In this document: positions 1 through 5,441 of the stretch, piece by piece | Layout: every line of letters begins with the position of its first letter | Position numbering within the stretch: position 1 is the stretch's first letter | Notes under the pieces: model-generated | Told to the model about the DNA's origin: nothing | Seen by the model: the letters and a program-made list of their open reading frames with translations, nothing else | The model's database searches: none | Made by a program: the position numbers and the translations under genes | Source: JANNAT01 sp031422555 | GTDB lineage: Bacteria; Pseudomonadota; Alphaproteobacteria; Rhodobacterales; Rhodobacteraceae | Direction: 5' to 3' | Assembly: GCA_031422555.1 (NCBI GenBank) | Contig: JANPLZ010000140.1 | Location: 1 to 5,441, forward strand | Length of the DNA: 5,441 nt

Positions 1-720
1 GGCGCGTCGGGGTTTGAGGATTGGAAATCGGTGATGGCCAAAGAGGCCAAGGCCGAAGGTGTCGGTGACGTGGGCCGTGCGGCGCTGCTGGCCACCAGTT
101 ACTCCAAGGCGACGATTTCGGCGGATCGCAATCAAAAAAGCTTCAAATACTCCCTGACAAAGTTTCTGGCAGTGCGCGGGGCCGATGCGATTGTGGCGCA
201 AGGGCGCAAACGGCTGGCTAAAAGCCGCGATTTTTATGCCGGGCTAGAGCAAAGCTACGGCGTGCCCGCCGGGGTGCTGATTGCCATTCACGGCATGGAA
301 ACCGGCTTTGGCAACTTTATGGGCGATACCAATGTGGTGTCGGCTATTGCCACGCTGACATGGGATTGCCGGCGCAGCGATTTTTTCCGCCCGCATCTGA
401 TTGGCGCGTTGAAACTGGTCGATCAGGGGTCAATCTCGTCCAAGGCGGTGGGGGCCAAGCATGGCGAATTGGGGCACACGCAATTTCTGCCCGGCAACGC
501 GATGACATACGGCGTGGACGGCAACGGGGACGGTCAGATTGATCTGTCCAACACCGCCGACGCCTTGGCCAGCACCGCCAATTATCTGCGCGGCAAAGGC
601 TGGAAGCCCGGCAAAGGCTATCAGGAAGGCGAGGCCAATTTTGCCGTGATCAAGGAATGGAACGCGGCCACCGTCTATCAACAAGCCATCGCGATCATGG
701 GCGCAAAGATCGACGGTTAA
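1..720 (+). CDS. Lytic murein transglycosylase, SLT_2/MltB-like (5' end missing)
   Basis: This is a periplasmic enzyme that cleaves the MurNAc-GlcNAc bond of peptidoglycan and forms 1,6-anhydro-MurNAc ends, used in wall turnover. The frame is open from base 1 and ends at TAA 718-720, giving 239 visible residues. A GTG at 31 is an internal codon, not the start, because family-like sequence (GFEDW) precedes it. The missing part is probably only a signal peptide and a few residues. The core SYGVPAGVLIAIHGMETGFG (visible residues 85-104) contains the expected catalytic Glu at residue 100 (bases 298-300). GHTQFLP (158-164) matches the substrate-groove motif written G-Q-T/F-Q-F-x-P in relatives. 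DGNGDGQID (173-181) resembles the calcium-binding EF-hand loop of E. coli MltB/Slt35. The end, with VIKEWN and TVYQQAIAIM, is typical of the short alphaproteobacterial branch. No C-terminal PG_binding_1 domain is present. The gene converges with the tRNA and operon on the other strand. Family assignment is firm; the exact paralogue name is not. Confidence 0.93.
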   Translation, partial: GASGFEDWKSVMAKEAKAEGVGDVGRAALLATSYSKATISADRNQKSFKYSLTKFLAVRGADAIVAQGRKRLAKSRDFYAGLEQSYGVPAGVLIAIHGMETGFGNFMGDTNVVSAIATLTWDCRRSDFFRPHLIGALKLVDQGSISSKAVGAKHGELGHTQFLPGNAMTYGVDGNGDGQIDLSNTADALASTANYLRGKGWKPGKGYQEGEANFAVIKEWNAATVYQQAIAIMGAKIDG

Positions 721-722
721 AG

Positions 723-762
723 CGGGTTTCGGTTACCCGATCCACGCAGCGGAGCGACGCTG
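723..762. repeat. Two small inverted repeats between convergent genes
   Basis: Directly after the transglycosylase stop codon there are two perfect 5-bp inverted repeats: CGGGT (723-727) with ACCCG (735-739), loop 7, and CAGCG (747-751) with CGCTG (758-762), loop 6. Neither is followed by a T run on the plus strand. On the minus strand the first hairpin is followed by CTTT, so it could weakly end the tRNA-Ser transcript. They may be part of a transcription end region, but both stems are short and could be chance in GC-rich DNA. Confidence 0.25.
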
Positions 763-803
763 GTCGATGCAGGGCATTGCGTGCCTCGCGGAAGGATAAA
801 GTT

Positions 804-893
804 TGGCGGATCGATAGGGATTCGAACCCTAGAGACGGTTCCCCGCCTACACACTTTCCAGGCGTGCGCCTTCGACCACTCGGCCACCGATCC
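804..893 (-). tRNA. tRNA-Ser, anticodon GGA
   Basis: This is a complete 90-nt serine tRNA reading UCC and UCU. On the minus strand the acceptor arm is GGATCGG paired with TCGATCC (one G-U pair at 7-66), discriminator G, and an encoded CCA (plus-strand TGG at 804-806). The D arm is GCC/GGC. The anticodon stem is CACGC/GTGTG with loop CTGGAAA, placing GGA at 857-859. There is a long class II variable arm, stem GGCGG/CCGTC with loop GGAA, as expected for serine. The T arm is TAGGG-TTCGAAT-CCCTA. All stems pair, so the gene appears functional. It stands alone, downstream of the alaX terminator and with its own probable promoter. Serine tRNAs are frequent integration sites, but no integrase or copy of the tRNA 3' end is visible here. 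Confidence 0.97.
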
Positions 894-902
894 GTTGGCG
901 GT

Positions 903-931
903 GTTTAGCCTGCCTTTGATTGGGGGTGCAA
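903..931 (-). promoter_or_regulatory. Candidate promoter for tRNA-Ser
   Basis: On the minus strand TTGCAC (926-931) is followed after 17 bases by CTAAAC (903-908), with 9 bases to the first base of the tRNA. The spacing is right for a sigma-70 type promoter and the TTG of the -35 box is present. The -10 box matches the consensus poorly (one base over, GCTAAA is an alternative). The position makes sense because a terminator upstream cuts the tRNA off from the operon. This is an inference from spacing and position. Confidence 0.35.
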
Positions 932-1034
932 GGGGGCAAAGCGCAGAACACTGGCGCTTTGACGCGGGTGCAACACAGCAGTTTCGGCCGCAATCACCCT
1001 ACGCGGCGGATCAGGGCGGGGATGGTCCCATCTA

Positions 1035-1053
1035 GCAACCGTGGCACCGTTGC
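1035..1053. repeat. 19-base imperfect palindrome (possible operator)
   Basis: The sequence GCAACCGTGGCACCGTTGC has dyad symmetry about G1044: GCAAC pairs with GTTGC and GTG with CAC, with one C/C mismatch pair, so 8 of 9 positions are symmetric. With a one-base centre it cannot fold fully as RNA, so a bound dimeric protein is the more natural reading if it is functional. It lies just past the operon terminator and about 100 bases upstream of the proposed tRNA promoter. I do not recognise it as a known operator. Confidence 0.3.
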
Positions 1054-1060
1054 GCCTGTG

Positions 1061-1082
1061 AAAACCCCGCCGCGGCGGCGGG
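1061..1082 (-). terminator. Intrinsic terminator of the cysteine synthase-mscS-alaX operon
   Basis: On the minus strand CCCGCCG-CCG-CGGCGGG forms a seven-pair, all-G/C stem with a 3-base loop, followed by G and TTTT. It starts about 120 bases after the alaX stop codon and precedes the tRNA-Ser promoter. The T run is short, but the stem is very stable. On the plus strand it is preceded by AAAA and not followed by T, so it is expected to act mainly in the minus direction. Confidence 0.75.
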
Positions 1083-1204
1083 CCGCGTGCCGCCTAACCG
1101 TTCAGCAAAGCGGTTCAGATTCATCGAAAGCCGAAGATCGCTGCCTTTCGTTTCACCCGAACAGGTTTTTTGATTTACTTGTGTCCTTCAAGACCTGCAC
1201 CGCG

Positions 1205-1927
1205 CTAATCCACCAACAGCAAACTGACCCGCCGGTTTTGCTTGCCCTTTTTCTCGATCTTTCCGATTTCGACATGGCCTATCTCGGCGGTGCGCGCGAC
1301 ATGGGTGCCACCGCAAGGTTGCAGATCAACCTGCACGGTTTCGGTGCCAATGCGCACCAGACGCACCCGGCCCTGCCCCATCGGCGGGCGCACGGCCATG
1401 GTTTTGATCAATCCCGGATTGGCCAGCATTTCGGCATCGGTGATCCATTGATCGCTGACCCGCAGATCGCGCTCGATCATCAGGTTCAACGCCGCATTCA
1501 ACGCCGCCACATCGGCGGGCGGATCGACCATATCAAAATCCAGCCGTGATTTATCAGCGCCGATCTGCCCGCCCGTCACCGGCAAAGGGATCACCACCGA
1601 CAACAGATGCAGCGCTGTGTGCATGCGCATGTGGCGGTGGCGCCGCGCCCAATCCAGCCGCTGATGCACCCGGGTTCCAATCGGCGGCAGCGCCAGCGGC
1701 TCGGCTGGCACAAGGGCGATCAGCCCGCCTTCGACTTTGACCGCCGTTGCAATGGTCAAGGCACCGCCAGTCCACGAGATCTGGCCGCAATCACCGGGTT
1801 GCCCGCCACTGGTGGCGTAAAACACCGTGGCATCCACCACGATGCCGCCTTCAGGAGTGTGGGCGATGACCGAGGCTGTAACCTCGCGGGCATAGGCATC
1901 GGCAAGAAACAGCAGTTCTGTGATCAT
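1205..1927 (-). CDS. alaX: Alanyl-tRNA editing protein, AlaX family
   Basis: This 240-residue cytosolic protein is related to the editing domain of alanyl-tRNA synthetase. Known family members hydrolyse Ser-tRNA(Ala) (sometimes Gly-tRNA(Ala)) in trans, preventing serine from entering proteins at alanine codons. The zinc-site motifs are complete: HTALH (His103 and His107) and CGGTH (Cys205 and His209). An N-terminal FYATSGGQPGDCG (37-48) matches the glycine-rich motif of the small beta-barrel found in medium-length AlaX, and the overall length fits that class (AlaX-M) rather than the minimal or the long form. The C-terminal segment around EIGKIEKKGKQNRRV is also typical. The ATG at 1925-1927 overlaps the stop of the channel gene as ATGA and is preceded by AAGGA with 9 bases of spacing, which fixes the start. 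It is the last gene of the operon. Specificity for serine versus glycine cannot be read from the sequence. Confidence 0.93.
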   Translation of the reverse strand: MITELLFLADAYAREVTASVIAHTPEGGIVVDATVFYATSGGQPGDCGQISWTGGALTIATAVKVEGGLIALVPAEPLALPPIGTRVHQRLDWARRHRHMRMHTALHLLSVVIPLPVTGGQIGADKSRLDFDMVDPPADVAALNAALNLMIERDLRVSDQWITDAEMLANPGLIKTMAVRPPMGQGRVRLVRIGTETVQVDLQPCGGTHVARTAEIGHVEIGKIEKKGKQNRRVSLLLVD

Positions 1928-4515
1928 GGGGTGGCATCCTTGGCGGCAGCGGCAGCGGCGGCGCGGGGTTTGGATTTTGACGCGGCTTTGACAGGTTTCG
2001 GTGCGGGCGGCGCAAGTGGCCCCAGCAGGGCTGCCACGGCGCGTTCATGCGCCAACCCGTCGGCCAGATCATCCGCGTCTTGGGCTGCGGCATCGGCCAG
2101 CCGTTGCAGATGATCGCGGTGCGCGCTGGATTGCAAAATACCCTCGGCGGCAAAGCGTTCGGCGATCTGGTGGTTGATTTCCGAGCGCACCTGCACTTGA
2201 AAATACACATCGCGCAAGATCACGCGAATTTCAAAATTCATCGTCTCGGCCCCGAACCCGATCAGCGCGATGATCGGCGCGGGGTTTAGCACGGCAAGCG
2301 GTTGGTTTTCCGCGATCTCGCGCAAGATCACCTCTACCCGGCGGCTGTCGGTGGTAAAGGGCACCGCCACCGGCACAATCAGGCGTCCCGACCGGTTGAA
2401 CCGGGTCCAGTTGGTCACCCGGCCCGCGATCAGATCGGAATTCGGCACGATCACATCTGATCGGTCAAAAGTTTGTATCCGGGTTGACCGCACTGAGATC
2501 GACTTGACGATGCCGCTGGTGGTGCCAACCTCGATCCAGTCGCCTTCCGATACCGGGCGTTCGATCAGCAAAATGATGCCCGAGACAAAGTTTGACACGA
2601 TGTTTTGCAGACCAAAGCCGATGCCAACCGACAAGGCCCCGGCGACAATTGCCAGACCCGACAGATCAATCCCGGCGGAATTGATCGCAATCAGCGCCGC
2701 CAGAAAAATCCCGACATAGCCCACTCCCGAAACCGTGGCGTTCTGCGCGCCCTGATCAAGGCCGGTGCGCGGCAGAATGGTGGATTTCAGAGCGCCTTGA
2801 AACATCCGCGTCAGCGTGTATCCCAAGCCAAACACCACCGCAAAGAACAGAAAATCGGTGGGCGAGATGCGGGCATTGCCCAGTTGGAACCCTTCGCGGA
2901 ACCGGGTCCACAATTCTGTCAGATCGGCGGTGCGCGCGCCCCAGATCAGCGCAAACAGCGGAATCGTGCCCAGCGTCAGGCCAAAGCCCACCAGCACCGG
3001 CACCAGCGCGTCGGCGTCGGCGTCGGATTGGTCTTCGCGCCGCATGATCATTGCATAGATATCGCCGACCAGCCGCTGCAGCACCGACAACAGCCCGATC
3101 AGCCCCAGCGACAAAATCGCCGGAAACACCATTGCCGCCGCCGCCGAGACATAACCGATTGCCGCCAGAACCGGCCCGGCCACCCCCACCACCATCGCCG
3201 CCCGCGCAAGGATGGCGATCAGGCGCACCCCATAGCTGCGGCCATCTTCGGGCACCGCCTGCGCCTCGACATGGCGCGCCATGAACTGACCCATGCGCAA
3301 CAGCACCCCGCCCGCCACCAGAATGAACGGAAACGCCAGCACCCCGGCGGCGGCCTCGGACAACTCGATCTGATCCAGAACGGCTGCCCGCAGCGCCTCA
3401 AGGCCCAGAACAAGGCCAAAGGCTTTTGCAAAAAACCGCCCCTCGGCGCGTTGGTCTTTTGACAGCAGCAAAACCGCTTCGGCGCGCGGACCCACCGGAA
3501 ACATCCGCCCGCCCAGCCAGAGGGCCGCAAAAAACATCAGCCCGATGTGGGGAAGATTGCCAACAACCCCCAGACCGACAGGGCCGAACAGCCCGGTCAG
3601 CAACAGCGCCAGCGACAACAGCATGACACCGCCAAACGGCACCATAAGTTGGCCCAGACTGGCCAGAAACGCCCAAATCCGCTGGCCGCGCACCGACGCG
3701 CGGTTTTGCAACTTATAGGTCAGCCGATCAATCCACAGCCGCCCGCGCCACAAGATACCCACCGCCAGCACCAAAAGCGCCAGTATCACCGGCAGATTGT
3801 CACCAAGCGCGGCCTGCACGCCGGGCATGCGCCACAGGCTGGCGGTTTCCTGACCGATCTGCACCACCGCGCCCGACAGCGCGCGCACCGCGGCTGGCCA
3901 GTTGGCGGGGTTAACCGGCATCGGCCACAGTTGCAGCAACTGATCGGCTTGGCGTTCGCGCTGCACACGGTCGATCTCGCGGATCAGGCCGTCGGCGCGG
4001 CGATACGCCTCGTCCGCGGCGATGCCGGGGGCTTGCAGGCGCACCAGTTGTTCGGTCAACTCGATACGGCGCTTGGCGATGTCTTCGGGTTCCGACGTGC
4101 CTTCGGCAGGGGCTGCCCCAAGGGCTGCGATCTGGGTGCGCAGAGTGGCGATCCGGGTGGAATTGGCGTTTTGCGCGCCCGAAAGGGCCTCGCGCCAATC
4201 GACCAGTTGCGCGCGCGTGCGGTCCAGCGTGTCGGACGCGCTGGCAGGATCTTGGATGGTATTTTCCGACCGCACCGCCATGGCTTCCCAGGCGGAATAA
4301 TCCAGCGTGGCGGCCAAAGGTTCCAGCGCTGCATCGGCTGGCGGGGCGGCTGCCGCATCGCTGCGGGGCAGCAGCGCCCCCGATTCATCAACCTGGCGCG
4401 GCGGCGTATCCGCGGTGGTTTGCGCATATCCCGGGGCAAAGCTGGCCAAAACCAGCAGCAGCGCCCCGGTCAGGGCCGCAAAAGTGGCACAGCGCAGGGC
4501 CGCGCCCCAGCTCAT
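1924..4515 (-). CDS. Large MscS-family mechanosensitive channel with DUF3772-like N-terminus
   Basis: This is an inner-membrane channel of 863 residues, about three times the length of E. coli MscS (286). Members open under membrane tension and release small solutes on hypo-osmotic shock. A signal peptide (1-31, cut near GYA|Q) is followed by an Ala/Pro-rich linker and a helical, probably coiled-coil periplasmic region (about 70-215) resembling DUF3772: DWREAL, then RIATLRTQIAALG, RRIELTEQL and NPANW. About ten hydrophobic segments lie between 240 and 640. The pore helix and MscS core start near 616, with GIGFGLQNIVSNFVSGIILL (631-650), IERPVSEGDWIEV and VIVPNSDLIAGRVTNW (688-703). The core ends about 793, and a soluble tail rich in Ala, Lys and Pro follows (about 830-863). 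The start overlaps the cysteine synthase stop as ATGA; only a weak GAAG precedes it, suggesting coupling. The sequence after EGI at 791-793 is diverged but in frame (RD and R conserved). Family is certain; gating properties and substrate are unknown. Confidence 0.93.
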   Translation of the reverse strand: MSWGAALRCATFAALTGALLLVLASFAPGYAQTTADTPPRQVDESGALLPRSDAAAAPPADAALEPLAATLDYSAWEAMAVRSENTIQDPASASDTLDRTRAQLVDWREALSGAQNANSTRIATLRTQIAALGAAPAEGTSEPEDIAKRRIELTEQLVRLQAPGIAADEAYRRADGLIREIDRVQRERQADQLLQLWPMPVNPANWPAAVRALSGAVVQIGQETASLWRMPGVQAALGDNLPVILALLVLAVGILWRGRLWIDRLTYKLQNRASVRGQRIWAFLASLGQLMVPFGGVMLLSLALLLTGLFGPVGLGVVGNLPHIGLMFFAALWLGGRMFPVGPRAEAVLLLSKDQRAEGRFFAKAFGLVLGLEALRAAVLDQIELSEAAAGVLAFPFILVAGGVLLRMGQFMARHVEAQAVPEDGRSYGVRLIAILARAAMVVGVAGPVLAAIGYVSAAAAMVFPAILSLGLIGLLSVLQRLVGDIYAMIMRREDQSDADADALVPVLVGFGLTLGTIPLFALIWGARTADLTELWTRFREGFQLGNARISPTDFLFFAVVFGLGYTLTRMFQGALKSTILPRTGLDQGAQNATVSGVGYVGIFLAALIAINSAGIDLSGLAIVAGALSVGIGFGLQNIVSNFVSGIILLIERPVSEGDWIEVGTTSGIVKSISVRSTRIQTFDRSDVIVPNSDLIAGRVTNWTRFNRSGRLIVPVAVPFTTDSRRVEVILREIAENQPLAVLNPAPIIALIGFGAETMNFEIRVILRDVYFQVQVRSEINHQIAERFAAEGILQSSAHRDHLQRLADAAAQDADDLADGLAHERAVAALLGPLAPPAPKPVKAASKSKPRAAAAAAAKDATP
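1936..1941 (-). promoter_or_regulatory. Ribosome-binding site of alaX inside the channel gene
   Basis: AAGGAT on the minus strand, 8-9 bases before the alaX ATG, is a good Shine-Dalgarno sequence. The same six bases are the AAG-GAT codons for Lys859-Asp860 of the channel, directly after a run of seven alanine codons. The site is therefore translated, and alaX initiation should depend on ribosomes finishing the channel gene. Confidence 0.7.
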
Positions 4516-5441
4516 GCGTCTTCAAACACCGTGGGAATCGCGCGCGGCGCGCGGTCAAGCCAAGCGGGCACCGGCAGACCCTTTTCGCGCAAAAACGCCG
4601 GGTTATACAGTTTCGACTGATAGCGGTTACCGTAATCGCACAGGATGGTCACAATCGTGTGGCCCGGCCCCATGTCACGCGCCATCCGCATCGCACCGGC
4701 GATGTTGATACCCGACGATCCGCCCAGACAAATGCCCTCGTCCTCCAGCATCTCGAACACCAGTGGCAGGGCTTCGGCATCGCTGATCCGATAGCTGTAG
4801 TCAGGGGTAAAGCCTTCCAGGTTGGCGGTGATGCGGCCCTGCCCGATGCCTTCGGTGATCGACGTGCCGGGGCTGTCCAGTTGCCCGGTGGAATAAAACG
4901 CATGCAGTGCCGCCCCTTCAGGATCAGCCAGACCGATCTTGACACCCTTGCCCTGCACCGCCCGCGCCACCCCCGCCAAAGTGCCGCCCGAGCCTACCGC
5001 GCAGATAAAGCCGTTCACCGTGCCATCGGTCTGGGTCCAGATCTCGGGGCCGGTGGTTTCTTCATGCGCCAGCCGGTTGGCGATATTGTCAAACTGATTG
5101 GCCCAGACAGCGCCATTGGGTTCAGTACGCGCCAGTGCCTCGGCCAGACGGCCCGAATAGCGCACATAATTATTGGGGTTTTTATAGGGGGCTGCGGGCA
5201 CTTGCACCAATTCGGCACCGGCCAGCCGCAGCATGTCTTTCTTTTCCTGACTTTGGGTTTCGGGGATCACGATCACCGTGCGATACCCCATGCTGGCCCC
5301 CACAAGGGCCAGACCAATGCCGGTATTGCCCGCCGTGCCTTCGACAATCGTGCCCCCGGGGCGCAGACTGCCATCGGCCACCGCCGCGCGGATCATGTAA
5401 AGCGCCGCCCGATCCTTGACCGATTGGCCGGGGTTCAGAAA
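4512..5441 (-). CDS. cysK: Cysteine synthase (O-acetylserine sulfhydrylase family), 5' end missing
   Basis: This PLP-dependent cytosolic enzyme most likely makes cysteine from O-acetylserine and sulfide. The frame runs off the right edge; 309 residues are visible, starting FLNPGQSVKDRAALY. The ATG at 5394-5396 is internal, because the PLP-binding lysine of SVKDR (bases 5415-5417) lies upstream of it. The substrate-binding loop is TAGNTG (visible 36-41), the phosphate-binding loop GSGGT (150-154), and the residues near the PLP ring nitrogen GGSSGIN (241-247). EGIGQGRITANLEGF and the tail CDYGNRYQSKLYNPAFL are typical of an alphaproteobacterial cysteine synthase A group, which has a longer C-terminal tail than E. 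coli CysK. Perhaps 30-40 N-terminal residues are missing. It is the first visible operon gene, and its TGA overlaps the channel start. Other beta-replacement activities, such as cystathionine beta-synthase or use of O-phosphoserine, cannot be excluded. Confidence 0.88.
   Translation of the reverse strand, partial: FLNPGQSVKDRAALYMIRAAVADGSLRPGGTIVEGTAGNTGIGLALVGASMGYRTVIVIPETQSQEKKDMLRLAGAELVQVPAAPYKNPNNYVRYSGRLAEALARTEPNGAVWANQFDNIANRLAHEETTGPEIWTQTDGTVNGFICAVGSGGTLAGVARAVQGKGVKIGLADPEGAALHAFYSTGQLDSPGTSITEGIGQGRITANLEGFTPDYSYRISDAEALPLVFEMLEDEGICLGGSSGINIAGAMRMARDMGPGHTIVTILCDYGNRYQSKLYNPAFLREKGLPVPAWLDRAPRAIPTVFEDA

Larger units (their letters stand above)
894..1204. other. Intergenic region between alaX and tRNA-Ser
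   Basis: These 311 bases carry no recognised gene. Reading in the minus-strand direction from the alaX stop, they hold about 120 bases of 3' untranslated sequence, an intrinsic terminator (1061-1082), a 19-base dyad (1035-1053), and the tRNA promoter region. Within the untranslated part, CGAAAG (1125-1130) can pair with CTTTCG (1145-1150), and AACCGTT (1096-1102) with AGCGGTT (1109-1115). A run of six T (plus strand, 1166-1171) has no good stem before it. A minus-strand open frame of 30 codons (1124 to 1032) begins with ATG but has no ribosome-binding site and runs through the terminator. It is treated as a finding, not a gene. Confidence 0.7.
1061..5441 (-). other. Candidate three-gene operon: cysteine synthase, MscS channel, AlaX
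   Basis: Three minus-strand genes are joined by two ATGA overlaps (at 4512-4515 and 1924-1927) with no room for internal terminators, and end at an intrinsic terminator. This is strong sequence evidence for one messenger with coupled translation. The operon promoter lies to the right of the window. Internal promoters inside the long channel gene cannot be excluded. Confidence 0.8.

Noticed and set aside
31..33. GTG at 31 as transglycosylase start
   Set aside because: The frame is open to the window edge, family-like sequence precedes it, and starting here would leave no signal peptide for a periplasmic enzyme.
721..893. Integration site (att) at tRNA-Ser
   Set aside because: No integrase, no second copy of the tRNA 3' end and no change of composition is visible; neighbouring genes look like core genome.
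657..1035. Plus-strand open frames across the tRNA-Ser gene
   Set aside because: They overlap a complete tRNA on the opposite strand and the end of the transglycosylase gene; no protein family features.
1096..1204. Known small RNA such as 4.5S or 6S RNA in the intergenic gap
   Set aside because: The conserved SRP RNA core (GGAAGG with AGCAGCC) is not present and no long 6S-like hairpin can be drawn.
920..1549. Plus-strand open frame of 209 codons from the intergenic region into alaX
   Set aside because: Most of it is antisense to alaX, the intergenic part looks random, and no ribosome-binding site or motif was seen.
2100..2210. Possible frameshift near residue 793 of the channel gene
   Set aside because: The alternative frames give no better match to the usual end of the MscS core, while the actual frame keeps G-I, R-D and R at the right spacing. 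Divergence explains it better.
2605..3462. Long plus-strand open frame (285 codons) opposite the channel gene
   Set aside because: It is rich in Arg, Gln, His and Pro with no recognisable domain, and it lies fully antisense to a clear MscS gene. Strong third-position GC bias explains such open frames.
3547..4620. Plus-strand open frame of 357 codons opposite the channel start and cysteine synthase end
   Set aside because: Same low-complexity Gln/Arg/His composition; it crosses the ends of two real genes on the other strand and has no family features.
5394..5396. ATG at 5394-5396 as cysteine synthase start
   Set aside because: It would drop the PLP-binding lysine in SVKDR, which is encoded just upstream in the same frame.

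Overview
The window looks like ordinary chromosomal DNA from an alphaproteobacterium, most likely in the Rhodobacteraceae (Roseobacter group). The evidence is high GC with strong G/C preference at third codon positions, an MscS-type channel with a DUF3772-like N-terminal region, a cysteine synthase of the TAGNTG type common in Alphaproteobacteria, and a short SLT_2 lytic transglycosylase of the kind these bacteria carry. No mobile element, CRISPR array or recent-transfer signature was seen.

Layout, left to right. Positions 1-720 (+ strand) hold most of a periplasmic lytic murein transglycosylase whose 5' end lies outside the window. A short spacer with two small inverted repeats follows, then a complete tRNA-Ser with anticodon GGA on the minus strand (804-893), which has a plausible promoter just upstream of it. 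Positions 894-1204 carry no convincing gene. They hold the tRNA promoter, a 19-base dyad, a strong intrinsic terminator for the minus-strand operon, and the 3' untranslated region of that operon.

The rest (1205-5441) is a tightly packed minus-strand operon read right to left: a cysteine synthase (5' end outside the window), a large 863-residue MscS-family mechanosensitive channel, and an AlaX-type alanyl-tRNA editing protein. Both junctions are 4-base ATGA overlaps, so translation is probably coupled. The terminator at 1061-1082 closes the unit and separates it from tRNA-Ser, which lies further along the same strand.

Functionally the set mixes sulfur/serine metabolism (cysteine synthase uses an activated serine), membrane tension or osmotic response (MscS), and translation quality control (AlaX removes serine mis-attached to tRNA-Ala). 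All the genes belong to known families. The points most worth a second look are the unusual operon composition, an alanine-codon run directly before the alaX ribosome-binding site, the dyad and a 30-codon open frame in the intergenic region, and the diverged tail of the channel. No clear candidate for an entirely new system was found.
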